NCBI GenBank assembly: GCA_947486785.1
Contig: CANKUU010000001.1
Location: 1-64,000 of the forward strand
Direction of reading: 5' to 3'
From: an uncultured Flavobacteriaceae bacterium
GTDB taxonomy: Bacteria; Bacteroidota; Bacteroidia; Flavobacteriales; Flavobacteriaceae
DNA length: 64,000 nt
This document shows, in pieces, positions 12,752-21,091 of this stretch; position 1 is the first letter of the stretch; each line of letters starts with the position of its first letter. A program made the position numbers and the translations under genes. The notes beneath the pieces are model-generated. The model was not told where the DNA came from, ran no database searches, and saw only the letters and a list, made by a program, of their open reading frames with translations.

Positions 12752-13235
12752 AAAAATTGTTGTCTTAGGTCATTTCGGTGTGGGTAAAACTTCTTTGATT
12801 AGAAGATTTGTTACCAATACTTTTTCTGATAATTATAAAGTAACCATTGGGGTACATATCACTAAAAAAGTTATTGAAATATCAGCAGAGGATAAAGTTT
12901 CATTGATATTATGGGATTTAGAAGGTACTGACGATATTGTTTCTATTAGAAATTCATATTTGTTGGGTACTCACGGTGCTATTTTTGTTTTTGATGTCTC
13001 AAGACCTTCAACTTTTCAGCAACTTAGTAGTGATCTGGCTATTTTAAACGAAAAATTGCCTAAAGTTCCACTTATGATTGTGGGCAATAAAGCAGATTTA
13101 GTATCAGAGGTGGAAGTAAAAGCTCTTTTCGAAAAATATGCCTTAAAGGTTGATTTTTTAACTAGTGCCAAAACAGGAAAAACAGTAAATGAGCTGTTTT
13201 TAAATTTGGCTTTACTACTTACTGCAGATGCTTAA
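12738..13235 (+). CDS. Ras-like small GTPase (prokaryotic Rab/Rup-type)
   Basis: Single-domain 165-residue GTP-binding switch protein, cytoplasmic. All G boxes can be read: P-loop GHFGVGKTS (residues 11-19, Lys17), switch I Thr36 in TIGVHI, G3 as WDLEGTD (Asp60, Gly63), NKAD at 117-120 and SAK at 143-145. The layout is Ras/Rab-like rather than Era, Obg or translation-factor-like. The place of the catalytic Gln of Ras after Gly63 is held by Thr64, so GTP hydrolysis may be slow or need a partner. There is no C-terminal lipid motif. It overlaps the upstream gene by 14 bp and the kinase gene by 8 bp, strong evidence that the products work together. Confidence 0.9.
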   Translation: MLKSKKIVVLGHFGVGKTSLIRRFVTNTFSDNYKVTIGVHITKKVIEISAEDKVSLILWDLEGTDDIVSIRNSYLLGTHGAIFVFDVSRPSTFQQLSSDLAILNEKLPKVPLMIVGNKADLVSEVEVKALFEKYALKVDFLTSAKTGKTVNELFLNLALLLTADA

Positions 13236-14745
13236 AAAATTAAAAGAGCAATATGCTAATGAAAATAAGCAGTTTACTTTAATAACTAAAGCTGGTCTGG
13301 TTTTAGAAAGTGATCAAGCAATTTTTAATATACCAGCTAATTCTTCAATTTTTGAATTTCACCCTTTTTTCGAAAGCTTACCTACTGAGCATATGGGTAA
13401 AGAAGAGCTCAACTTTTTTTGTATTCATTTGACTCTAAAAGATGAAATTTATATCGTTGATATTAAAGTGATACCTAAAGAAGAAGGCTTGCTTTTGATT
13501 TTTTACGATCTTACCTCGCATTATAATACCTATCAGTCGATTACGCAAACACGAAATGAATCGGTTATTAAAACGGAGCTAACCGTTATTAAAAACAAAG
13601 AGCTTGTTGAAAGAGAGCGATTTAAAAATAGATTTATTCAAAATTTTAGTCATGAGTTAAGAAATCCGTTAACAAGTATTATGGCAATTTTAGGCCTGCT
13701 TTGCGATACTAAATTAACATATGAGCAAGAAAAAATGCTTGATTTTTTAAAAGAGTCAAATACCAACCTACGACTTATGTTAGAAGATACACTAAGTATA
13801 GGTATGATAGATGCAGGCAAGTTAAATATTCGAAATAGTGTTTTCGACTTACATAAGCTTATAGAGTTACTAGACTTTACCTACAAGGCTAAAGCAAAAG
13901 CTAAGGGTTTAAATTTTGAATGTTCTTGGGATGATAAACTACCTAAGTATCTTGAAGGAGACCGTTTACGACTGTTTCAGGTAGTAACTAATATTTTAGA
14001 TAATGCTTTAAAGTATACCAAAAACGGGGGAATTAATTTTTCAGTTGTTTTAAATCAAAAAAGAGCAAACCTCGTTAATATTCGTTTTGAGGTAGCAGAT
14101 ACAGGTTTAGGCATAGCTAAAGAGAATCAAAACAAAATTTTTGAAAGCTTTAATCAAGTACAATCAAATGAAATAAGAAAAGGCGTTGGGCTAGGTCTTA
14201 CAATTGCTAAAAAATTATTAGAGCTTATGGGTAGTAGCATTAAAATGGAGTCTACTCTTGGCGAAGGTTCACGTTTTTATTTCGACATCAATATTCCATA
14301 CATTTTATTTCCAAAATCGATTAGTAACACTAAATCAAAATCTAAGGACAAAAACAGCAAGCAATTAGAAAAAAAGTATAAAATTCTTTTGGTTGAAGAT
14401 GACGCGTACGTGCAAACTACCTTATTTAAGGTCTTATTAAAAACGAATAGATTTAAAATAAACTTGGTTTATGATGGGTCTTTAGTTTTTCAAGAAGTAG
14501 TAAACAATAATTACGATTTGATTTTAATGGATGTCAACCTACCTAATATTTCGGGAAATCAAATTACAAAGCTTATTAGAGATTTTCCTTTTAAAAATGT
14601 AAAGAATGTTCCTATTGTAGGTATTACTGCTAATGCTCTTCAAAAAGATATTGATCAATATTTAGAAGCAGGAATGCAAAAGGTTTTGATTAAACCATTT
14701 GAAAACGAAGAGCTTCTTCAGACGATTTTTACCCTTTTAAAGTAA
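13228..14745 (+). CDS. soluble hybrid histidine kinase with receiver domain
   Basis: Cytoplasmic two-component kinase, 505 residues, no membrane helix. Order: N-terminal PAS-like sensor region (about 1-100), a coiled-coil linker, HisKA with phospho-accepting His142 in NFSHELRNPLT, HATPase with N box (ILDNALKYT), G1 (DTGLGI) and G2 (GVGLGL), then a C-terminal receiver with VEDDAY, phospho-acceptor Asp435 in LILMDVNLP, GITAN and the Lys of LIKPF. Its ATG lies inside the end of the GTPase gene (8-bp overlap), so both are translated in fixed proportion. An attractive but untested idea is that the GTPase state feeds the kinase, or the kinase tunes the GTPase. No output DNA-binding protein is encoded beside it. 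Confidence 0.92.
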   Translation: MLKKLKEQYANENKQFTLITKAGLVLESDQAIFNIPANSSIFEFHPFFESLPTEHMGKEELNFFCIHLTLKDEIYIVDIKVIPKEEGLLLIFYDLTSHYNTYQSITQTRNESVIKTELTVIKNKELVERERFKNRFIQNFSHELRNPLTSIMAILGLLCDTKLTYEQEKMLDFLKESNTNLRLMLEDTLSIGMIDAGKLNIRNSVFDLHKLIELLDFTYKAKAKAKGLNFECSWDDKLPKYLEGDRLRLFQVVTNILDNALKYTKNGGINFSVVLNQKRANLVNIRFEVADTGLGIAKENQNKIFESFNQVQSNEIRKGVGLGLTIAKKLLELMGSSIKMESTLGEGSRFYFDINIPYILFPKSISNTKSKSKDKNSKQLEKKYKILLVEDDAYVQTTLFKVLLKTNRFKINLVYDGSLVFQEVVNNNYDLILMDVNLPNISGNQITKLIRDFPFKNVKNVPIVGITANALQKDIDQYLEAGMQKVLIKPFENEELLQTIFTLLK

Positions 14746-14762
14746 GAAAAATACAGCAATAT

Positions 14763-14784
14763 CAATTTTTATCGATTAAAATTG
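14763..14784. repeat. 22-bp near-perfect palindrome after the kinase gene
   Basis: CAATTTT...AAAATTG arms around an ATCGAT core, with one mismatched pair, 18 bp after the kinase stop. No T-run follows, so it may be an operator for the next unit, a weak hairpin end of the operon, or chance in A+T-rich DNA. Confidence 0.35.
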
Positions 14785-14845
14785 CCGTTTATCGAGCTTG
14801 AAATTTAAATTTAAGATTCTTTCCAACTTTAGAAAAGCTTCGCGA

Positions 14846-14853
14846 TATCTTTG
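14846..14853 (+). promoter_or_regulatory. promoter -7 element before the 81-residue protein gene
   Basis: TATCTTTG matches the Bacteroidota -7 consensus TANNTTTG; it would start a transcript near 14860 with a leader of about 59 nt. No TTG sits at the ideal distance upstream, so only half of the promoter is supported. Confidence 0.5.
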
Positions 14854-14918
14854 GAATACAAAGAAGGGATAGTAGGTGTTAGCAAGCTAAAATCTCAGCA
14901 CAAGAAACCAAACACTAA

Positions 14919-15164
14919 ATGAATATTCTAGATTTACCCTATGTTGTAGAAGTTTTTTTCATCCTTAGTACAGTAGTATTTTTTGTTTCACTAGTAGCAA
15001 TTTTACCAATGGTAATGAATAGTTTGCTTGTTAAAGATAGACCTAATTTAAAACAAACCTTTTTTCATAAAGTTTATAAAACAATTTCAAATCAAGTGGG
15101 TAAAGTTTCACCGAAGCAAAAAAAAAAACCAAGAATGATTTTGATACTAATAGATAAAAAATAA
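14919..15164 (+). CDS. small single-pass membrane protein, unknown
   Basis: Unknown 81-residue protein. Residues about 9-36 form one long hydrophobic helix; the tail is strongly basic (Lys runs) and ends in the hydrophobic patch MILILIDKK. Such a layout suggests an inner-membrane protein with its basic end in the cytoplasm. Support that it is a gene comes from its flanks: a TATCTTTG promoter element 66 bp upstream and a strong terminator at 15334-15364, which frame a transcript of about 500 nt with nothing else in it. I recognise no family, and a purely RNA function for the transcript is possible. Confidence 0.5.
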   Translation: MNILDLPYVVEVFFILSTVVFFVSLVAILPMVMNSLLVKDRPNLKQTFFHKVYKTISNQVGKVSPKQKKKPRMILILIDKK

Positions 15165-15333
15165 GAGAGATATATGTTAAACACTAACCATAACTACATA
15201 TATCTGAATTGGCAACTTATTAAAAACAACGTATAGTTAAGTGATTTGGAGGCGTTTTGCTTAATTATATAAAACGGTATAATGGTTTGGTTAGCCAAAC
15301 TATTAGAGGTTGGTTTTTTAAAGTTGGTTGTTG

Positions 15334-15364
15334 AAGCCCTGAATTTATTCAGGGCTTTTTTTTT
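15334..15364 (+). terminator. intrinsic terminator
   Basis: Perfect 10-bp stem (AAGCCCTGAA at 15334-15343, TTCAGGGCTT at 15348-15357), 4-nt loop, followed by a continuous T-run to 15364. The T-run lies on the plus strand only, so it ends the transcript of the small membrane protein gene, leaving a 3' untranslated part of about 170 nt. Confidence 0.85.
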
Positions 15365-15445
15365 AAATGTTATGCAGTAACCGATCAAAATTGCAATTTA
15401 CGTATAAACGTAGCGTTACTTTTAATTTTTTTCTTTTTCACAGAT

Positions 15446-16201
15446 TTAGCTCAACAAGATTAAAAGTGCGCCAAGCGCGGTAAGTATCAGTATCATTTTT
15501 CTGTAGAGCTTTTCTTTAATTAATTTTACAACGCAAATACCTAATACAACACCCAAAATTATACCGGGTATGAGTTTTAAGTCAAACAGCAGTGTTTCTT
15601 TTGAAATAGTGCCCCAAACGAAGAGATGAAGTGGTAATTTTATAATATTAATGATTAAAAAAAGCCAAGCCGCAGTGCCAATAAATTCATCTTTAGGCAC
15701 TCGCATAGCCAAAAAGTAAAGGTTACTAAAAGCTCCTCCTAGGTTTCCTATCATGGTGGTAATTCCGGCCATAACCCCTACTAAGGAGGCAAAAAGCCAA
15801 TGCGTAGGAACCAATTTTGATTTACGTTGATCCCACCAATACATAAGTGCTACACTCATCAAAATGATGATAGCCATACCAATTTTAAAGGTAGCTTCAT
15901 TCAGGTTATTTCCAATAAGAACTCCAAACAATAGGCCTACAATTATCCAGGGTAGAAAACGAAAAATATAGTTCCATTGGGTATGCCTATTATAATAAAT
16001 TACTGCAAAAATATCACCAAAAACTAATAGCGGAACCACAATACCAGTTGATTCTTTTGCGTTAAAAGCTAAAGCCATTAAGGTAACATTTACAATAGCA
16101 ATACCTTTTATTCCAGATTTTGATAAACCTATAACGGTAGCTGCAGTAAATGCAAGGGCCCAAGCAGAAGTTGAAATAGTAGCATCTTGAAATAACAACA
16201 C
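15446..16201 (-). CDS. TauE/SafE-family sulfite/anion exporter
   Basis: Inner-membrane transporter of the TauE/SafE (DUF81) family, often linked to export of sulfite, sulfonates or other small anions. The 251 residues contain about eight hydrophobic helices and the early family stretch GLSKSGIKGIAIVNV, with its counterpart MIGNLGGAFSNLYFLAM in the second half, as expected from the internal duplication. A single gene, divergent from the symporter gene. The substrate cannot be told from sequence. Confidence 0.88.
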   Translation of the reverse strand: MLLFQDATISTSAWALAFTAATVIGLSKSGIKGIAIVNVTLMALAFNAKESTGIVVPLLVFGDIFAVIYYNRHTQWNYIFRFLPWIIVGLLFGVLIGNNLNEATFKIGMAIIILMSVALMYWWDQRKSKLVPTHWLFASLVGVMAGITTMIGNLGGAFSNLYFLAMRVPKDEFIGTAAWLFLIINIIKLPLHLFVWGTISKETLLFDLKLIPGIILGVVLGICVVKLIKEKLYRKMILILTALGALLILLS

Positions 16202-16277
16202 AAAAAAGGTTTGGTTACTAGATGTAAAAGTATTCTAATTTATTTTATCTTTAGGGCTCCAACCAAAACCAATTTAG

Positions 16278-18086
16278 ATGGTATTAAGTACACTCGACTA
16301 CAGTTTTATAATAGTTTTCTTTTCTGCTGTTTTAGGCATTGGCGTATATGTAAGTAAAAAATCTGGTTCAAGTTCTTCAGAATTCTTTCTCTCGGGTAGA
16401 ACCATGCCATGGTGGCTTTTGGGGCTTTCTATGGTAGCAACAACGTTTTCAACAGATACACCAAATTTAGTTACAGATTTAGTTCGTAAAACCGGTGTTT
16501 CAGGTAACTGGGGCTGGTGGTGTATGTTGCTTACAGGTATGTTAACGGTTTTTATTTATGCAAAGCTATGGCGTAAATCAAATGTAAGTACAGATTTAGA
16601 ATTTTACGAAATGCGTTACGGAGGTAAGCCTGCTAGTTTTTTAAGAAAATTTCGAGCGGTTTATTTAGGGGTAATTTTTAATGTAATTACCATGTCGGCG
16701 GTTAATTTGGCAGCGATAAAAATTGGGGGTATAATGCTAGGTCTTGAACCGTGGCAAACTATAGTTGGTGCTGGTTTAATTACTGTAATATTTAGTGCGT
16801 TAGGAGGGTTTAAAGGTGTGGTTTACACAGATTTTTTATTGTTCTTTGTGGCCATGGCTGGTGCTATAGGTGCCGCATTTTATTTGGTAAATTTACCTGA
16901 AGTAGGAGGTATTCAAGCCATGATGGCCAATGAGTTAGTGGCATCAAAAATGAATATTTTACCAGATTTAAGTGATACTGAATTGGTGATTACTATTTTG
17001 GTAATTCCTTTAGCTGTTCAATGGTGGAGTTCTTGGTATCCGGGTGGCGAACCAGGTGGTGGCGGTTATATTGCACAACGTATGTTAGCTGCAAAAGATG
17101 AAAACCACGCTATTGGGGCTACCTTTTTCTTTAATATCATGCACTACGCTTTACGTCCTTGGCCTTGGATTTTAGTTGCTTTAGCTTCTTTGGTAGTATA
17201 CCCCGATATTGCCAGTATTTCAGAGGCTTTTCCTAATGTTCCAGTAGATAAATTGGGTGATGATTTAGCGTATTCTGCCATGTTAACTAAACTACCAAGC
17301 GGTTTATTGGGCGTTGTTCTTGCTTCTTTAGTAGCTGCCTATATGAGTACTATTTCTACGCAGCTAAATTGGGGTTCGTCTTACTTAGTATTCGATTTTT
17401 ATAAATTACAAATTAATCCAGATGCTACTGAAAAACAAATGGTTGCTGTTGGTAGATTTTCAACGGTATTATTAATGGTTCTTAGTGCGTTTTTAGCACT
17501 GGCAATGCAGAATGCCGAGCAAATTTTTAAGTTGCTAATTTTATTTGGTGCAGGTACCGGACTTATATTTATACTTCGATGGTTTTGGTGGCGCATTAAT
17601 GCATGGACAGAAATTTCTGCAATGTTTGCATCGGGTTTTTTATCTATCATTCTAAAAACTACAGCCCTAGGTTCGTTTTTATTCGCAGAAAACACAGGTT
17701 TATTTCCTGAATGGGGCGAAATTCCATTTGTTATGGTAGTTACTACAGCCATTTGGTTAGCTGCAACTTTTATAACAAAACCTGAGTCAGACGAGGTATT
17801 ACGTTCTTTTTACAAGAGAATTCAGCCAGGTGGTCCGGGTTGGGCGAAGGTTGTAAATGATGCAAAGGCTGATAATGTTAACATTGATACAGGTGAAAAG
17901 TGGAGTGTTCCTTCGGGTATAATGGCGATGTTGCTAGGTGTTTTATTAGTGTATTCTATGATGTTTGCAACTGGGCATTGGATTTATGGAAAAACGGCCT
18001 CTGCAATGATTTTTACATCTGTAGCAATAGTCTCTGGTTTATTACTAGTTGTTGCTTGGAGAAAAATGAAGGAAGATATTCTATAA
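16278..18086 (+). CDS. sodium/solute symporter (SSS family)
   Basis: Inner-membrane sodium-coupled uptake protein, 602 residues with about 14 hydrophobic helices, the larger size class of the SSS family. Family marks include the start YSFIIVFFSAVLGIGVYVSKK, given here only as its first part (DYSFIIVFFSA), then FFLSGRTMPWWLLG, ATTFSTDTPNLVTDLV and LVAAYMSTISTQLNWG. It sits 10 bp before the HGSNAT-like acyltransferase gene, so the two are probably one operon. Sugars, amino sugars or organic acids are all carried by this family; the partner gene makes an amino sugar or its derivative a reasonable guess, no more. Confidence 0.9.
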   Translation: MVLSTLDYSFIIVFFSAVLGIGVYVSKKSGSSSSEFFLSGRTMPWWLLGLSMVATTFSTDTPNLVTDLVRKTGVSGNWGWWCMLLTGMLTVFIYAKLWRKSNVSTDLEFYEMRYGGKPASFLRKFRAVYLGVIFNVITMSAVNLAAIKIGGIMLGLEPWQTIVGAGLITVIFSALGGFKGVVYTDFLLFFVAMAGAIGAAFYLVNLPEVGGIQAMMANELVASKMNILPDLSDTELVITILVIPLAVQWWSSWYPGGEPGGGGYIAQRMLAAKDENHAIGATFFFNIMHYALRPWPWILVALASLVVYPDIASISEAFPNVPVDKLGDDLAYSAMLTKLPSGLLGVVLASLVAAYMSTISTQLNWGSSYLVFDFYKLQINPDATEKQMVAVGRFSTVLLMVLSAFLALAMQNAEQIFKLLILFGAGTGLIFILRWFWWRINAWTEISAMFASGFLSIILKTTALGSFLFAENTGLFPEWGEIPFVMVVTTAIWLAATFITKPESDEVLRSFYKRIQPGGPGWAKVVNDAKADNVNIDTGEKWSVPSGIMAMLLGVLLVYSMMFATGHWIYGKTASAMIFTSVAIVSGLLLVVAWRKMKEDIL

Positions 18087-18096
18087 AGAATAGCGT

Positions 18097-19182
18097 ATGA
18101 AATATAGAATTTTATCTATAGATATTTTTAGAGGAGCGACAGTTGTACTAATGATTTTAGTAAACACCCCGGGCACATGGTCGGCGGTATATGCACCATT
18201 TTTGCATGCCAAATGGCATGGTTATACGCCTACTGATTTAGTTTTTCCTTTCTTTTTATTCATAGTGGGTACGTCAATTGTATTTTCATACAAAAATAAG
18301 ACGGCGAGTGCTGCTACCTATAAAAAAATTGTAAATCGAACATTAAAACTAATTGCTCTAGGACTTTTTCTTGGCGCATTTATCATTAGTTTTCCTTTTT
18401 TTAAAGATTTTGAAGACATTCGATTTCCTGGCGTTTTACAACGTATTGGGCTAGTTTTCTTTTTTGCCAGTATCTTATTCTTAAATGTTAGTTGGAAAAC
18501 CTTAATTTTTATTGCCATATTTTTACTTGTAGGCTACTGGATTTTAATGACTTGGGTGCCGGTAAACGGAATGGAATCAACCTTAGATAGAGCGCCAAAT
18601 AATTTAGCTAATTGGTTAGATGTTAAAATCTTTGGAAACCATAATTACAAACCAGATTATGACCCCGAAGGTTTTTTAAGTACAGTACCTTCAGTAGCTA
18701 GTGCATTAATGGGCATTTTTACAGGATTAATTTTGACCTCTAAGCAAGAAAAAAAAGCGACTATTCTAATGGGTTTAGGTGGCGCCTTACTAATTATAGG
18801 ACATCTTTGGGATATTGTTTTTCCAATTAATAAAGCACTTTGGACAAGTAGTTTTGTTTTAGTAACCGCAGGATGGGCAAATTTAATTTTGGCTTTAATC
18901 TATTACTTAACAGACGTGAAAGAACTAAAATTTGGTAGTATTTTTAGATACGCTGGCGCAAATGCTATTACCTTATATTTCTTATCTAGTTTTATTAGCA
19001 AAGTAATGGGTCAAATTAAAGTAGGCGATACCACATTGCATGGCTGGCTTTTTAAAACTATTTATGTGAATGATTTTATGTCAATGCAGCTTTCCTCTTT
19101 ATTGTACGGCTTAACTGTAGTTGCTTTTTATATGCTTTTAGGCTACGTACTATATCAACGTAAAATATTTATTAAGGTTTAG
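18097..19182 (+). CDS. HGSNAT/DUF5009-like membrane acyltransferase
   Basis: Polytopic membrane protein of 361 residues related to heparan-alpha-glucosaminide N-acetyltransferase and to bacterial NagX-type proteins. The N-terminal signature is clear: RILSIDIFRGATVVLM, then HAKWHGYTPTDLVFPFFLF with the conserved Asp, and about ten hydrophobic helices after it. By family analogy it moves an acetyl group across the membrane onto an amino sugar. It follows the SSS symporter by 10 bp, suggesting joint handling of one substrate. The reaction is known for the human enzyme and inferred here. Confidence 0.82.
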   Translation: MKYRILSIDIFRGATVVLMILVNTPGTWSAVYAPFLHAKWHGYTPTDLVFPFFLFIVGTSIVFSYKNKTASAATYKKIVNRTLKLIALGLFLGAFIISFPFFKDFEDIRFPGVLQRIGLVFFFASILFLNVSWKTLIFIAIFLLVGYWILMTWVPVNGMESTLDRAPNNLANWLDVKIFGNHNYKPDYDPEGFLSTVPSVASALMGIFTGLILTSKQEKKATILMGLGGALLIIGHLWDIVFPINKALWTSSFVLVTAGWANLILALIYYLTDVKELKFGSIFRYAGANAITLYFLSSFISKVMGQIKVGDTTLHGWLFKTIYVNDFMSMQLSSLLYGLTVVAFYMLLGYVLYQRKIFIKV

Positions 19183-19242
19183 GTACTAAATTATAGATAA
19201 AGCCTATACAAGCTAAAGCTCATCGCCACAGAAATAAAAAGC

Positions 19243-19830
19243 TTATTGTCTTGCCAATAATTTAGCAACATATTTGCCAATTACATCAAATTCAAGATTT
19301 ACAACTGTACCAATTCGGTATGTATTAAAACGTGTATTTTCATAGGTGTAAGGTATTATAGCAACACTAAAACTATTGCTGCCCGAGTTAACTACGGTTA
19401 AACTAGTACCATCAATGGTTATAGATCCTTTTTCAATAGTTGGGTTTCCAGTAGTTATATCATATTCAAAAGAAAAAAACCAGCTTCCATCTTTTTCGTT
19501 GATTGATGTACAAGTTGCTATTTGGTCTACGTGCCCCTGAACAATGTGGCCATCTAATCGACTACCTAAAATCATCGCTCGTTCTAAATTTACAGAATCT
19601 CCAAGCTTAAGCTTATTAAGATTGGTTTTTAGCAAAGTTTCTTCTATTGCCGTAACTACATAATTGTTCTCAATAATATCAACAACAGTTAAGCAAACCC
19701 CATTGTGTGCAATACTTTGATCAATTTTTAGTTCTTTAGTTATATCCGCATTTATGGTAATATGAAGATTGCTTCCATCTTTTTCTAGTTTGGTGACTTT
19801 GCCTAAGGTTTCGATTATTCCTGTGAACAT
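19243..19830 (-). CDS. ribE: riboflavin synthase alpha subunit
   Basis: Cytoplasmic enzyme that dismutates two 6,7-dimethyl-8-ribityllumazines to riboflavin, the last step of vitamin B2 synthesis. The 195 residues show the two lumazine-binding halves of the family: the first opens with MFTGIIETLGKV and has NGVCLTVV, the second contains GHIVQGHVD and GTSLTVV. Length is normal. It is divergent from pdxA, with an intergenic gap of 59 bp containing a -7 element for each direction, so two cofactor genes (flavin and pyridoxal phosphate) share one control region. No FMN riboswitch can be fitted into that gap. Confidence 0.96.
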   Translation of the reverse strand: MFTGIIETLGKVTKLEKDGSNLHITINADITKELKIDQSIAHNGVCLTVVDIIENNYVVTAIEETLLKTNLNKLKLGDSVNLERAMILGSRLDGHIVQGHVDQIATCTSINEKDGSWFFSFEYDITTGNPTIEKGSITIDGTSLTVVNSGSNSFSVAIIPYTYENTRFNTYRIGTVVNLEFDVIGKYVAKLLARQ

Positions 19831-19847
19831 CTTCCGTTAAAATTAAG

Positions 19848-19855
19848 TAGTTTTG
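19848..19855 (+). promoter_or_regulatory. candidate -7 element for pdxA
   Basis: TAGTTTTG fits TANNTTTG on the plus strand, predicting a start near 19862 and a leader of about 28 nt. No TTG is found at the ideal upstream spacing. It lies just downstream of the ribE start codon on the opposite strand. Confidence 0.4.
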
Positions 19856-19872
19856 CGCATTCGATGCGAAAC

Positions 19873-19880
19873 CAAAGGTA
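19873..19880 (-). promoter_or_regulatory. candidate -7 element for ribE
   Basis: Read on the minus strand, TACCTTTG fits TANNTTTG, predicting a start near 19866 and a leader of about 36 nt for ribE. The -33 position reads CTG in place of TTG, so the match is partial. Confidence 0.5.
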
Positions 19881-19889
19881 AAGAATATC

Positions 19890-20936
19890 ATGAAAGAAAA
19901 CAGAAAAATAAAGCTAGGAATATCAATTGGAGACATCAATGGTATTGGATGCGAGGTAGCGCTTAAAACTTTTTCCGATTCGCGGATGCTTGATTTTTGC
20001 ACACCTATTTTCTTTGCTTCAAATAAAACAATAGCTGGGCAAACGAATGCTTTAAAAATTGATATAAAATATAATGGTGTTCAAGAAGCTTCAAAAGCTA
20101 TTGATGGTAAAGTAAACGTGGTAAATGTTTGGAAAGAGATACCCAAGATAGAATTTGGTCAAGCGACTGAGGCAGCCGGTAAATTGGCAATAAAATCATT
20201 AAAAGCAGCCGTAGAGGCACTAAAGAATAATGCTATTGATGTATTAGTTACGGCTCCTATGAATAAAAATAATATTCAATCAAGTGATTTTAAATTTCCT
20301 GGTCATACCGATTTTTTGGCACAAGAACTAGAAGGTGAAAGTCTGATGTTTATGGTAACTGACGACCTTAAAATAGGCTTACTTACCGATCATTTGGCTG
20401 TTAAAGATGCTCCTGCAGCAATTAATCCTATTTTGATTAGATCAAAAGTGCGAACTATTGAAAAATCATTGACTATGGATTTTGGTATTCGCCGCCCAAA
20501 AATTGCGCTGTTAGGAATTAATCCACATAGCGGTGATAATGGTACCATTGGTAAAGAAGATGATGAAATTTTAAAGCCAGTAATTAAAGAAATGTCAGAT
20601 GCTGGTCATTTGGTATTTGGGCCTTATGCTGCAGATAGTTTTTTTGGTTCTGACGCCTTTAAAAGTTTTGATGCTATATTGGCAGCCTATCACGATCAAG
20701 GTTTAATTCCGTTTAAAACCTTATCTTTTGGCAAAGGGGTTAATTATACGGCGGGGCTAAATAAAGTGCGAACATCGCCAGATCATGGTACGGCTTATGA
20801 AATAGCAGGCACAGGAAAAGCTGATCCAAGTTCATTTAAAGAAGCCGTTTTTACAGCATTGCGTATTTTTAAAAATAGAGAAGAGTATGCCGAGCTAACC
20901 AAAGATGTTTTGCAAAAGCAACGCATTAGAAGATAA
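19890..20936 (+). CDS. pdxA: 4-hydroxythreonine-4-phosphate dehydrogenase
   Basis: NAD-dependent enzyme of the DXP-dependent pyridoxal 5'-phosphate route; it oxidises 4-phosphohydroxy-L-threonine, which then loses CO2. The 348 residues carry the family start KLGISIGDINGIGCEV, the metal-binding His regions GHTDFLAQ and YHDQGLIPFK, and the C-terminal SPDHGTAYEIAGTG. Length and motif order are standard. The start ATG follows the shared ribE/pdxA control region. The gene is a single unit, with a promoter for the DUF177-rpmF operon about 80 bp beyond its stop. Confidence 0.96.
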   Translation: MKENRKIKLGISIGDINGIGCEVALKTFSDSRMLDFCTPIFFASNKTIAGQTNALKIDIKYNGVQEASKAIDGKVNVVNVWKEIPKIEFGQATEAAGKLAIKSLKAAVEALKNNAIDVLVTAPMNKNNIQSSDFKFPGHTDFLAQELEGESLMFMVTDDLKIGLLTDHLAVKDAPAAINPILIRSKVRTIEKSLTMDFGIRRPKIALLGINPHSGDNGTIGKEDDEILKPVIKEMSDAGHLVFGPYAADSFFGSDAFKSFDAILAAYHDQGLIPFKTLSFGKGVNYTAGLNKVRTSPDHGTAYEIAGTGKADPSSFKEAVFTALRIFKNREEYAELTKDVLQKQRIRR

Positions 20937-21017
20937 TAAGCTCATCTTTGATAGCCTTTAATTGGCTTAAGTAGTTAGATTAATTTAATTTTTAAGGCAA
21001 CATAATTAAAATAATAG

Positions 21018-21025
21018 TATCTTTG
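21018..21025 (+). promoter_or_regulatory. promoter -7 element of the DUF177-rpmF-fabH-acc operon
   Basis: TATCTTTG followed by CACC is a full match to TANNTTTG, with a predicted start near 21032 and a leader of about 60 nt. The upstream TTG is not at its ideal place, but the -7 element and position are convincing. Confidence 0.6.
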
Positions 21026-21091
21026 CACCCGCCTTGTTAATAGTGTGTAGCGCTATAGCAATTGGTGTTACGTTTTAAAACGAGTGTTACA

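Noticed and set aside
15282-15383. 33-codon plus-strand frame MVWLAKLLEVGF... across the terminator
   Set aside because: It runs through the terminator stem, so it would not be transcribed in full.
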